Shown: piece by piece, positions 1 to 15,300 of the stretch
Layout: each line of letters begins with the position of its first letter
How positions within the stretch are numbered: position 1 is the first letter of the stretch
Assembly (NCBI GenBank): GCA_963930775.1
Contig: OZ005689.1
Location: forward strand, 2,728,001-2,792,000
Origin: Cliona cf. orientalis
Taxonomy: Eukaryota > Porifera > Demospongiae > Clionaida > Clionaidae
Reading direction: 5' to 3'
Length of the DNA: 64,000 bases
Translations under genes and position numbers: made by a program
The notes under the pieces: generated by a model
The model's database searches: none
The model's input: the letters and a program-made list of their open reading frames with translations, nothing else
Told to the model about the DNA's origin: nothing

Positions 1-2
1 AG

Positions 3-2871
<2,869 letters not shown>

Positions 2872-3574
2872 CTATAACCTTTGACTTCTTTCTTAACTCA
2901 GTAAAGTTTGATGTTGAAAAGCAGTAGCTAGACTTATATATTAGCATAATTGTGTACATATCAGATACTTGAATACCATAGTGACTATAGACTCCAGTTC
3001 TGAGCTGTAGTATAACTTTAACTTATGAACTATTGCATGCATGCAATTAAAGTATCAAAGAGTGATTATCACTGATTTAATGACAGTGTTTATCATAGCA
3101 AGAATATTGAACATGATTAGCTGTAACCATGATGTTATTCATTACAATTTCATGCTGAATTATTATGATGTGAATAATTGTGAGATGTATGTTAATCGAT
3201 ATCTCTTCACGCATTCACTACATCTGCATGATTTCAATGAGTCAGATTTATTATGATTACTTAATAATAGTATTTATCAAAACATGACGTTTCCTCCACA
3301 TATATGGCTATTGATTTCCAGCAAAAGATAAGGCAGAATTTTTGGTAGGATTATAGAAAAGTTTGCTTTATCCTACATATTTCCTACACTTACTATGAAA
3401 TCAAATTAACTTTTTTATCTTCCCCACAAATTCCCTTAGGATCAACAGTGGCAATGGGAAAATAAAATCATTATGACAATAATCATCATGCATCGTATTA
3501 ATCGCATGCAGTATCATTCTTACTGTGTCCGATCCACTAGCTATTACACTATTACTGACAGAATCCGATGGTAG
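2872..3574. other. Convergent 3' intergenic region
   Basis: AT-rich sequence between the stop of the EGF-repeat receptor and the stop of MRPL37, which converge here. It should contain both 3' UTRs. A minus-strand AATAAA is present at 3248-3253, about 320 bases past the MRPL37 stop. I see no other gene. Confidence 0.6.
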
Positions 3575-4582
3575 CTATAGGGTTGGTCTTGAGAACAGCA
3601 ATTGACTGATAATTGTTCGAAGCACCTTTTCATCGAGATCCTTAACTATCTTTCGCTTGCGGGTACGGTCTTCAATGGTTGAAAACAGCCGTCCAAGGCT
3701 TTCCATGTAAACCAAGTTCTTCACTCCCGAGTTAAGATCACCGAAATCTAGAGTATTGAGCTGATACCAAAGAAACGAGAAACGTTCTCCATCTGTCACC
3801 ATGCATTGGGCACATTCTGGTTCTGGAAGTACCTGGCCCAGTACACCATTCCCATGTTTCCATACTGCCTGTGTCAGCAATCTTCCAAAGGTGTACATGA
3901 GTCCCTTTTGTAGTAGCTGAATCTCAGGTGCTGCTCTTTTAGGTGGTGGAATGTAATCTCCATTATCCGTAATGATCATAGTATGCAAGTATGGGAATGT
4001 GACTCTGTCCAAATTAGTCGTTACGAAACCAGGGTTCTGCAATTCTTTTATCTGGTATTGATGCAGATTATAATGAAATGGATTGGGGCCTAGCCTTTCA
4101 AATGAATAAGCTTTACTATTTTCCACGTGGTGCTCATCAAATAGCTGTGGGAATGGATGGGTGGAGTTTAGCCACATTCCGGGCCTTCCCCTAACTGTCA
4201 TACTGACATCATCCTCGCATTTCCATACGGCAGTGATTGGTGCATCAACCACTACATTCAACCCACGTACTTGGGGATGCTTGTACGCACTAATAAGAGT
4301 CGTCTTGACGATATTTTGTACGAGGGAAAAGGGGAAATTCTCGTGGGTCCCTCTCGTTAAGTCCTTGGGCTGCCGCTTAGATTTTCTCTTAATTTCCTTG
4401 CTCTCGTAGTAGCGCGACATCAAGATGTGTTTTCCCACCAGAGGCTGGAATAGTCCTAAGTCCACTTCATCTCTAAATTTGGAGAAGACCGAGGATGGCT
4501 GTGAAACTTCCTGCGTCTTTGTCCAGAGGAACATTTGGACGTCTGCTTCCACGGTCTCCTTGTTGGGGTGAACAGTCCACTC
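3575..4582 (-). CDS. MRPL37: Mitochondrial large-ribosomal-subunit protein mL37 (MRPL37), main exon
   Basis: The exon encodes 335 residues that match vertebrate mL37 in order: a Trp-Thr-Lys segment (MFLWTKTQEV), a central VVDAPITAVWKC stretch, LHQYQIKELQ, FPYLHTMIITD, and the C-terminal core FSFLWYQLNTLDFGDLNSGVK (human [20 protein letters not shown]). It is a structural protein of the mitochondrial 39S subunit. A polypyrimidine run ending in TAG (4583-4585 read on the minus strand) looks like a 3' splice site, making the exon start EWTVHPNKETVEADVQ. Upstream, an ATG at 4647 opens MTSLAATSLLSRARG, which looks like a mitochondrial targeting peptide but is in another frame. The N-terminus is therefore unresolved: a further intron or a sequence error are both possible. 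The human protein is 423 residues. Confidence 0.88.
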   Translation of the reverse strand, partial: EWTVHPNKETVEADVQMFLWTKTQEVSQPSSVFSKFRDEVDLGLFQPLVGKHILMSRYYESKEIKRKSKRQPKDLTRGTHENFPFSLVQNIVKTTLISAYKHPQVRGLNVVVDAPITAVWKCEDDVSMTVRGRPGMWLNSTHPFPQLFDEHHVENSKAYSFERLGPNPFHYNLHQYQIKELQNPGFVTTNLDRVTFPYLHTMIITDNGDYIPPPKRAAPEIQLLQKGLMYTFGRLLTQAVWKHGNGVLGQVLPEPECAQCMVTDGERFSFLWYQLNTLDFGDLNSGVKNLVYMESLGRLFSTIEDRTRKRKIVKDLDEKVLRTIISQLLFSRPTL

Positions 4583-4960
4583 CTAGTGACAGGAAATATG
4601 GTTCCTCTTGCACGAGAAAGGAGACTGGTTGCTGCCAGCGACGTCATTGTACATCGTTTAGTCAAGTGGGAAATTATTTCTGTTTCTTCTTCCACCACGT
4701 GGGTGAATTCGGTTAAATAGAGATCGAAGAAAGCGAGGCAAAATGGCTGCATGGCACATAATTTTTGGCAGAAGGATATTCGAAGTTGAGCCGTTTCTGA
4801 GACGGTAAGTCGTTCTTACTGCACCTCTTTCTGATTATAACCTTAAAAGCCTTACACTGTCCCTCCGTAAACTTCAAACGTGTCTTAAAAGCTCTTCTTA
4901 CCCTCTTTCCCTCCCTTTCCAGATTCTAAAAGAAAGAGCCCGAATAAAGGGGGAGTAACT
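4583..4960. promoter_or_regulatory. Divergent promoter and 5' exons between MRPL37 and the ankyrin gene
   Basis: The two genes are head to head, with fewer than 380 bases between recognisable coding exons. On the + strand a probable 5' UTR exon ends at 4804 (gacg|gtaagt) and joins an acceptor at 4921 after a Ccc/ttt-rich tract. An upstream ATG at 4743 in that exon opens a short frame that stops just after the splice, so it is an upstream ORF and not the protein start. The MRPL37 leader runs the other way through 4583-4752, so the two 5' ends are nearly back to back. Confidence 0.55.
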
Positions 4961-6358
4961 ATGGAGGACACCTCCTACCCGGGCGGTTCCGAAGCTCCGG
5001 AGAGCGTGTTTCGCTCTGTCGCCGAAGCGGAGGTTAGCCTGGACGAGATGTTGAGCCTCGCCTGTCGCCAGGGAAAGCAAGACATAGTCGAGCTTCTCCT
5101 CGAGAGCGGCGCCAACGTCAACCATCGCAACAAAGCCGGTAACACCCCTCTCCTCGAGGCGTGTAGCCAAGGTCACGTGAGCATAGCCAAGCTCCTGTTG
5201 GACCGGAATGCCGACATCGACGCCCCGACAGAGACCACCTACGACAGTGCCCTGACCTGGGCCTGTACGCTCGGTAACGTCGAGATTGTCCAGCTGCTCC
5301 TCGAGCGCAAGGCAAACGTGGAACACCGCACCAAGGACGGATGCACCGCTCTTATGTTTGCTGCCCTTGCTGGGCACGAGAAAGTGGCCAAGCTTCTCCT
5401 CGATCACCGAGCCGAGATCAATGTCGAGAGCGACAGCAACAAGGATAGCCCGCTGACCTTTGCGTGCTGGAAAGGTCACGAAAAGGTCGTGAAGCTCTTT
5501 CTCGAGCGAAAGGCCGACATCGAGCATCGCACGAAGGAGGGGTTTAGTCCGCTGATGTTCGCAGCCCTCGGGGGACATACGGGGGTCGCCGAGCTCCTAC
5601 TAAAGCACCGGGCCGAGGTGAATATTCCCAGCGGGAGCAATAATGATATCCCCCTGACGAGCGCCTGCTGGAAGGGTCACCACCACGTGGTACAGCTGCT
5701 TCTGCTGCACAACTCGGACATCGAGCACCGCACCAAGGACGGATGCACCCCACTCATGCTGGCTGCAAGGTAAGTCTGTGTTTGTGTCCTTGTGTCTGTG
5801 TCTATCTATATGTACATGTACATGTATAACCTTTTTTGGGGAGAGCTCGAGAGAAGGAAACGGGAGGGAGGGAGGGAGGGAGGGAGGGAGAGACAGACAG
5901 GTAGGCAGAACTGGAAGGAGAGACTTGTTACTTGTACACGTGGATTGTATGCTGCTTGTGCAATACCGTTTACCTACATGTACATGTATGACGATGTGAG
6001 CAGGAGGTCAGAAAGGTCATAATTCCCTTCCCCTAAAAATGCCAATTTCTACAATAACAGGAAATGTTGTAGTATCCCTTGTAGTGGTAGTCATAGCAAC
6101 TGGAGGCATAGTACATCCATAGAGCTGGAGTGAGGTCACAAAGGTAATTTGTCTTTGGTGTATAGTGAGTTGGGAGTTTTCTGTCAAGTGCTTTGTAGTG
6201 CATTGGTTATGCATACACTAGTGTTGTTTTTCCTTCCTTTGATGCATATGTAACTCAAGACCCATAATTGGTTCACATGCTCATATACAATGCAGTATAG
6301 CGTGCACATGTATTCCCTATGGTGCGTGTCTGCTGCACATCAGGTTTTTTTTTTATTA

Positions 6359-6390
<32 letters not shown>

Positions 6391-9300
6391 CCTTTCCCTC
6401 TCTCTCTCTCTCTCTCCCCCTTCCCCCCCCCCCTCTCTCTCTCTTTCTCCTCCCCCCCCCCCCCCCTTGCCTCTCTCCCCTCCCTCCCTCTTCAGGGAAG
6501 GCCATCTCTCTGTGGCCCAGCTTCTCCTCCTCCATGGTGCAAGGGTCAACGTGCCTTCTGGTAGTGAGAATAACATCCCTCTCACTCTCGCCTGTTGGAA
6601 GGGTCATCGTGACGTCGTCCACCTTCTCCTCAAGCACAAGTCCAACATCGAGCACCAGAACAAAGCTGGATGCACCCCCCTCATGCTGGCTGCTAGGTGA
6701 GGTGGATCAATGTGTAAATTTTGTGTTGGTAGTTGCCTAGCAACCAAAGTTTTTATGCCAGCGGATTGGGTCGTCATAAAGTAGGCCAATGATGAATAGA
6801 GGTCAACTACCAACAAAATAGTTATCTGACAGTAATTGGGGTGCATTCGACCATGCATATCATGCGCCCCAATTACTGTCAGATAACTATTATGTGTTGT
6901 GGACAGCTACATGTATATGTATGAAATAGCGTCATCTCTAATAGTACATTTGTACAGCGTACATGTACATGTATGCACATATGAATGTCCTTATGTATAT
7001 TTGTGGAGGTTGTGTCTTTATGTACTTGTAGCTGAGACAATAGGCGTACAGTGCCCTGATTTGAGAATTGCATTATTTATTTCGGAAATCTGTACTCGGG
7101 AGTTCCCACTATGAGTCTAGTACCCTAAGCCACCCAAAGATCAAGTGTAAAACTTGAGCATTCTGGGAATAGCACAGGTGGCCTGTGGTTTACAAATTGA
7201 ATTTTGAAAGTAGTTTTTATGGGATTTCATGGAGGGGGGGGGGGCAACGAGCCTGATACTATTTCTGTGTAGTGACATGCCATGTGCATATGTGGTCGGG
7301 TACATGTACATGTACATGTATCCAGACTCACCTGCATGTGGGCATATCTCCATCAAACAAAACACAGGTGCATGTAGATAAGTATGAGACCCCCTAAATT
7401 TGATATGGATACAAACTCCGTCAAAGCCACACCCACCTGCTGTGCCTTAAAATTTAATTTTGTCGTGGTATATCCCATGTTGTGTGTGTGCATACATGTA
7501 CATATCTGTGGTAGGTAACTACTATGGTGTACATGACACATGTGCTGGCACCTACAGTAGCATGTGCCATGGTATCTTGATATGTCTGATGTGGCATCTC
7601 TGGTATGTGGATGATTAGAGCCCATTATCTCACTGTTTTGGCTCACTCGCTAGATACGTAGCTAGCGGCTTTCTTCACTCATTTCCTGTCACATAGCAGA
7701 CAGAATTACCGATTTTGTAAGCAGATGGAGGGGAGGACCTGATGCTCATTGGGGTGGGAAACTAATACAAAATATATACGTACATGTAGTAGAGGTCAGA
7801 AAATTTGAGGGCAGAAGTCTGTTAGGATGGGAGATCCCAGGGCACCCCGCCCTCCTCTGTATGAAACACTGCATAGCCCAAGTTCTTCATGATTATACAT
7901 GTACACCTGTACCATGAAAATTTAGTGGGTTCATCTTCTTTGCTATCATTCCAAAGCCTAGAGGGTACCGTTCCATTGGAAAATCAACGTCAGGGATAGG
8001 AAAATCCTTTTTCTTCCCACCCTCTAATTTGTATACATGTACATGTACATGTACATGCTGTGTGGGTGTGTTACGTATTCCTGTGAGATGGTGTACATGT
8101 ATGTGTGTAGGGCACTTCTTTGGTACTGGTTGTCGTAGCAATCAAAGCATGTAAACTTACGGTGCCAATAATGTATTGATAATTGGGTTGCACATTGCCA
8201 ATACTGGCATGATCACATATCCCAAGTTATATTACAGTTTAGGTGAAGCTGGAGCTTCAAATTATGTTACTTGAATCTGAGAACAGTAGAAAGTTTACGT
8301 GCTAATGTGGCACTAAATCCTCTCACTCTCTCTCTCTCTCTTTTTCTCTCTCTCCCCTCCTCTCTCTCTCTCTCTACTTCCCTACACTCAGAGAGGGACA
8401 TCTTGAGGCTACTAAGCTTCTCCTTGACTCTGGTGCCCAGATCAACGTGTCGTCCGGTAGCAACGACGACACCCCGCTGACCCTGGCCTGCTGGAAGGGT
8501 CACGAGGACGTGGTGCAGCTGCTCATCCTGAGGAACTCCTCCGTCAACCACCAGACCAAGACTGGATGCACCCCGCTCATGGAGGCTACCAGGTGAGGAT
8601 AAGATTCCACAATGGCATGAATTAATCTTTGAAGCATGTCCATCTATAGACTAGAGTAAGAAGTTAATTGGTTTATCTTCTACTACAAATTCCAAACCTA
8701 AGAGATAACCATTCCATTGCCTGCTCAGGCAAAACTTAATTGGCATTTACTTAGATGCCTAGCCTTGACAACTAGAAATGGTACATGTACATGTACATGT
8801 GATAAAGTGACAGTATACAATGTTGCATTTGGGCATATGATCTGACGTATCCCGCCTGCTGTATTGGATCATAATAAAAAAATTTGTCTTGAAAACATTT
8901 GGCTACTGACACTGTATCCTGTTTTAATTAGGGAAGGGCACGTGGGTGTGGCCAAGCTGCTCCTGGAGGCTGGTGCCGACGTGGAGACACCCGACAACTA
9001 CGGCCAGAGTCCCTTCTTCATGGCCTGCTGGAAGGGACATGCCGATGTAGCCGCTCTCCTGCTTGAGTACGACGCCAACAAGGACTGCAGGACGAAGACC
9101 GGGATCACGCCGCTCTTCCAGGTGAGGAGAGGAGGAGGTAGAGAGGGAGGCAAAATAGGAGAGAAGGGAGAAGGGGAGAGGGAGGGAGGGAGGGAGTGAG
9201 GGTGTGGGGGAGAAAGAGAGAAGAGAAGGGTAGCGAAAGAGAAATGTACATGTATGTGAAAAATACAACATAGTCTGTGTATATATCTGATCCCTATTGT

Positions 9301-12300
9301 CCCCACAGGCTTGCCGTGAGAACCACGTTGACGTTGTGAAGCTTCTCCTTGACTACGGCTGCAACCCCATCACCCCGTTCCCCAACAGCCGGGAGTGTCC
9401 TTTGACCCTCGCCGCGGAGAAGGGGTTCACGGAGCTGGCACAGCTGCTCCTCTCTCGCTCGGCCAACGTAGAGGCGAGGACCAAGAAGGGATGCACCCCA
9501 TTCTACCTCACCTGCCGAGAGGGATACAAGGAGATAGCTGTCATGCTGGCCAAGCACGGAGCCAGCACCGAGGTCAGTAAACTTACTCAGTAAACTAATA
9601 TTTGTATGCTAAGCATAAGGAGAATGCTGTCATGCTGGCCAAGCGCACGGAGCCAGCACTGAGGTCTGTATACTCACTTAATGAACTTGTTTAGTATACT
9701 AAGCATAAGGAGATTACTGTCATGCTGGCCTGCACCAAGATCAGTCAACTTGCACAGTAATCTTACTCAGTTAAATTAGTATATATAGTAGGACCAGAAA
9801 TTTCCAGTAAGAGGTGTGTAATCAACAAGAATAATCATACAACTTACTTCCTGTGTGAAAATGTAAAGGTTTCAGCTGAGACTATAATTTTTGTAGAAGA
9901 TAGAATTGATGTCTAGCAGTGCTAAAAGGTAATTGCCCACTAAGGTTAGTCCATGGACTGACATATTTCCTCTATGAAACTGTTGAGAAATGTGAATCCT
10001 ACTACATGTATATTTGGGAGCAGGAGTGGGAAAGAAATTATTGTAATCTGATTTATAGCTTCTCTTTCGCACTCATTCTACATGTATCTCTGCCTTCCTC
10101 CCTCCCTCCGTCTCTCTCTCTCTCTTTCTCTCTGTCTCTTCTCTCTCTCTCCCTCTCTGTGCCCTTCCTTTCTCCTTACCTCCCTCTCTCTCTTTCTCTC
10201 ACTCCCTCTCCTTCCTTCCTCCTCTCCCTCCCTTCCTTTCTTTCCCCTTCGCTCTAGGCTGTTGATCATCGTGGCATCACTCCTCTCCTGGCCGCCTACA
10301 AGTGTGGTCACGTAGAGGTGGTGGAGTGGCTTCTTGCTCATGTGGCCCACCTCCCGTCGGACGCTGAGTGCCACAAGGCATTCGTTGCCCCCATGCCTCA
10401 GGACACAGACCTCCTGCCCAGACGCACCAAGTGCCTCGAGCTCATTATGAAGGTACAAGTGCTAGCCAATTTTATTTTATACGTGTAACACTTTTAGTTA
10501 GTGTCAGTTGAAGATTGTATTCGGGGGTGTGGCTTGAGTACCAATTCTTTTCCAGGATTTGCTTTCTCACAAACACTTATTCCAGAATTCGGGGGGGGGG
10601 GGGGGGGGGGGGGGGGGGGATTCTAAGGGGTACATATACCACATACACATACACACAGCCTGTATAGGACATTAGAAAACATAGCCAAGCATGAAATACG
10701 TGCATGCATAATTTTCAATCATGAATACGCTTGTGCAGGCAGTGTTGTTGTGTATGGTTCACTGAGGTGTACCATATTCACGCCTACCCCATCAAAGGGA
10801 TTGATTGACTCTTTGAACAAACAGAAAAAGTGAGAATTAGCCAAATCCAAGTGAAAACTTCAGCTCTTACAATGTACATACAGTGGCAGGATTTAATTCA
10901 GGGGATGTTTTTGCCATTGTCCCACGATTGATTTCCCTTTTCTAAAATTTCTCAAGTGTCTGAGCAGGCAATGAGATGGTTGCCCCTTAGGTTTGGGATA
11001 AACACATCGAATTTTTCGCAGAGAATAGGACTGAACTACTGGAATATGTCTTAATGTTTATCCGCCCTCAATCAGCGATTGATCTTCATACACTCTATCC
11101 CCAATATTCTTATTCCCTTTAAGTGCTATCAATAATCAGGCAGTTGCTTTCATAATGATCCAGTGTTTCCCCCAGTATACCTGAATCAGGGTGGGCCACC
11201 CGGTTTGACTTTGGGCTAATTGGATCAACATCAAAGAAACGGGTGGAGCTTAAAGCCATAACGTAATTAAAATCCTATGAATATCATTAAGCACCCGGTT
11301 TGGATTCTGTTCTGGGGGAATCCCTGATGATCGGTACATATGTGTATATAGCTAAGAATTAAGCAGCAAATTTGGCATTGTAGCTTATACACATAATTAT
11401 ATGGCCTCAAACTTTCTTCTTCATTATACATGTACGTGTATAGATATGAGACCAATATTCAATTTTACATAGGCCAAGAAGGCCCGTGAGCAGGCTGCTT
11501 TGAAGAATGCCCAGAGCTTGTTTGAGGAGCTGGATGCAGAGAGGGAGAAGAAGGAGAGGAGGGAGAAGGCGGCTGCCAAGAAAAGGAACAAACGCAAGGA
11601 GAAGAAACGCAAAGAACAGGCAGAGAAAATGGTATAACTATACACCTTACATGCCATTCACACATGTGCATATCTCAGCCATCCCTATCAGCACCCATTG
11701 TGATATACATTGTAGAAAAAGAATGCTAAAGTGCTGGTGATGCTAGGTTAGCTCAAGTGTTCCCATCACAGAATTCTGAACCTAGTTGGTATATAGTTTA
11801 CAAGATCCCTTATCCAGCATGGTTTTGTTGTGATTACATCAGGCGAGATATTCTCAAACAAGGTGATGGCAGTATCCATAAATTTAACAACCTTGTACTG
11901 ATATTGATGTGCCTGATGGTGTACTATGAACTCTTGTTGCCGGTCGTTTCAGGAAATGAGTTCAGTGTGTTAATTACATTAAATACAACTTGTTGAGAGC
12001 TTGATGGCTCCTTGGAGGAATTGTTTATTGTGACTACCATAGGTTTGGTTTTAATTGCGAGTATCTATTAATTACAAATTGTGAATTTTTCTCTGTTTCG
12101 CAATTAATGCATTCCCAAACATAAACGTGCACATATTATACTATAGTACAGTACGGGGTCGTCCATCGCAATTATTGGATTCGCAATTTAGCCTGACTTG
12201 ACTAGAATGCAATCATTAAACTATGCAATTAAAACCCGTCCTATGGTATCTGTTTTACATTATACTCTTGTCCTCTCTCTCTCCCCCCCCCCCCCCCCCC

Positions 12301-15300
12301 CTCTCTCAGCAGGTTGAGGAGGAAGATGAACAGCTGCCTGGGAAGAGGGAAGATCCCGATGGAGGGGAGGAGCTGGCCACACCCACCACTCGTGATGGAG
12401 GAGGGGGTGGGCCACCCACGCCCCCTGCTCCTCCCTCTCCCACGGAGGCACCCGTCTCTGCCGACTCTAATGGTACGTATACAGGAGAACCCCCCCCCCC
12501 CCCCCCCCACAAAAAGAACAAAACATGCCAGATTGCTCATGTCATATTTGTTAGCGTTAACTATGGCAATTGTAGCTGCAAACCAGTGCTTATTTGGTAT
12601 TGATGGGATTTACATGTAACTTGGGGTGCATGATACATGTAAATTAGCGATTTTGAACTTGGGGAAGCTTCAAAACTTCGCCAATCACCCAAAATTAGAA
12701 CCCTCACCAAAATTTTTACGCTTTATGGATATGCTCCAAATTTCCTCCAGCTGTTGAAGCTTCAGCTGTAGCTGCCACCGGCAACTCAGTGACCTCCAAG
12801 AAAAAGAAAAATAAATCCAAGAAGAAGAAACAGCCTCCCTCTGGATCTGCGACCAACACCACCACAGCCACTTCCAGTGGTATGACATCATCGACGTCCA
12901 ATGTGGTGGCAGCTGTTCCCTCGTCTACTGGGCTCTCGGGGAAGAGGGGTTCCCCAGAAGGCCCCGCCCCTGCTGCCCTTGACAATGTCGAATACTGGAG
13001 CAGTGGAGAGGAGGACTTGGAGTTCCACGATGCACAGAGTGAGCTACCAGGTCAGTCATGTGACCGTCATATGACTACATGTATGTGCATGTTATACGTG
13101 TAGTTGTCAAGAAAGCACCCAGGGTAGATACCACTACATGTTTGTAGTTGTATATGTTATGTAGTGTATGCTGTTTTGGCAAGGCTAGATATTGCTATAG
13201 GCCAAGCCCTTCATTACGTTAAATGCACAAGTCTTTGGCTCTTCCCCTTTGTACACCCAAGGGTAAAAATTAGTGCTGAAGGCGGCTATATAGTAGGTTT
13301 CAAATTTGTATGTGTGTGCTATCCTACAGCTGTGAGTGTTCATGATACATATAGGGAGTGTACAACTCTCCTGTGAAGAGCTGTAATACAAACGTGCGTA
13401 TCGTGTTACTAATTTGCTTAAGTGTGGGTCACTTGCCAACAGATTGGTTGTACAGGAAGTCACATCTTTGGTTGGGTGTGAATGAGAGTTGTTTCGAGTA
13501 GAGAGATCTCTCTCTCTAGTAATGAGATACAGCATTTTGGCTTAGCAGCCCTGTCTGGGAGGCTCATGTACTTGATTACGTTCTCTCTCACTCTCCCTCC
13601 CTCTCTCTCTCTCTCTTTCTTTCTCTCTTTCTCTCTCTTTCTCTCCTTCCCTCTCCCTCCCTCCCTCCCTCCTCTCTCTCTCCACACTTGTAGATTTTGA
13701 TGTGACTAAAACAGACACATCCAGTGAGAGGGAGGCACCAGTTGCCGCTGGAAGCCACACCCACCACGATGCCAAGGCAACCAGCAGCAACATTACATCA
13801 TCATCGTCCAATCGAGATGCCCGTTTTTCCAGCCAGTCGTCCTCGGGCTCTGGTGCTAAGAGGGGTAGTAGCATCACTGGTTATGGTGGTGGAGTTAGTG
13901 TCAAAACAAAGCAGGGTTAGTATCATAAGTAACTACATGTACCGTAGTGTCCCGGGTAGGCACTTAAACTTACCTTGCGATTTTGGCTCGCATGGGCGCT
14001 TTACACGGGATTAAGCTTCCGTACGTTTGTATAGAAGCTGCTACATTGACCCGTTGAAATGAGGTACATGGGCGCTTGCCCGGGAGTGGGCGCTTGCCTG
14101 GGACACAACGGTATATTGACTTCTAGTTCAGGCTTAGCCTGGGTAGAGCTTTAGCAACCGTTAATAGCAGCCAATTTGTGCATGTTTTGGTCTATAGATA
14201 GAACATTGGGTAGGCACTGGGTTTTTCTGTTGCTTTTTATTCAAGTTTACTAAGTGGTGGGTACGAATTGTTGCCCCCCAAACACACATGCACGCATTGG
14301 ATTAACGACCATTACCTGACTATGATTACCATGTTTGTCCGACGACCCCTTACCTACTTTAGTGGAGCCGTATATGGTAATAGTCGTCGAACGAAAAGGT
14401 GTATCTACTGTACTCTGCACCTTTTGGCAGTATGGTTTTACTGTGACTTTTATATTAATTTCCCATACTCTAGGTAAGCATGCTACCATTACTCCATCAG
14501 CAAGCACTTCTGTGACTAGCGAGCGAGAGTCTGGTGTGGGAGGTGTGGCCTCGGATGACAGAGGAGGAGGAGGAGGGACGCGAGGCAAGCACCAATCAAA
14601 CGACAGCAGCAGCAAGGTGGAGTTGGGGAGCGATAGTGGCAGGGGCGTGTCTCCGATTTCCTCAACTGACTCCCAGCCTAATAAGGGGGCATCGACCAGT
14701 AATAGCAGGGGAGGGAGTCGTAAGTCAGGGGCCACGAAATCTGGCAAGGAATCATCGAGGAGTAGTGGCAGCTCGACTTCCACCACCTCCTCCAATGACC
14801 CCCATCATCCGGGGGGATCACTGAATCCCCCTCACACCAGGGGGGATAGTATCACATCCCGCACTCCTTGGAACACCACTCCCCCACCCACTTCGACTTC
14901 GCAACCTAATTCGACTCGACTGTCTCACCAGGCTCTTACTTTTTCGTCGTCATCTGTGTCGGGGAAGAGAGGTGAAGGAGGTGTGTCAAAGGAGCTTCCT
15001 CCCACTGGTAAAACGCAACAGCAGGGGTCCTCTACTTCAAGGGGCAAAGGAAACCAATCCAGGTCTGTAGGATAAGCTAGCACTACTTTGGTTTATATTT
15101 GTGGCTGACAGCATTATAATATTATACCGTGTGGTGGGTAATTTTTGTGGAAAGTCCGAAAAGGCCCTCAATTTTCATGGTTTTAAATTTCGTGACAGCA
15201 ACCAGTTCAGGGGTATGGTACTGCACAAGCGATGATGTAATCAATACACACGCTCGATCTCGCTCCTGTTACTAAGCCATACATATAGACTTGGACTAAT

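Noticed and set aside
14250-14795. Minus-strand Leu/Pro-rich frame
   Set aside because: It is antisense to the low-complexity Ser/Gly exon of the ankyrin gene.
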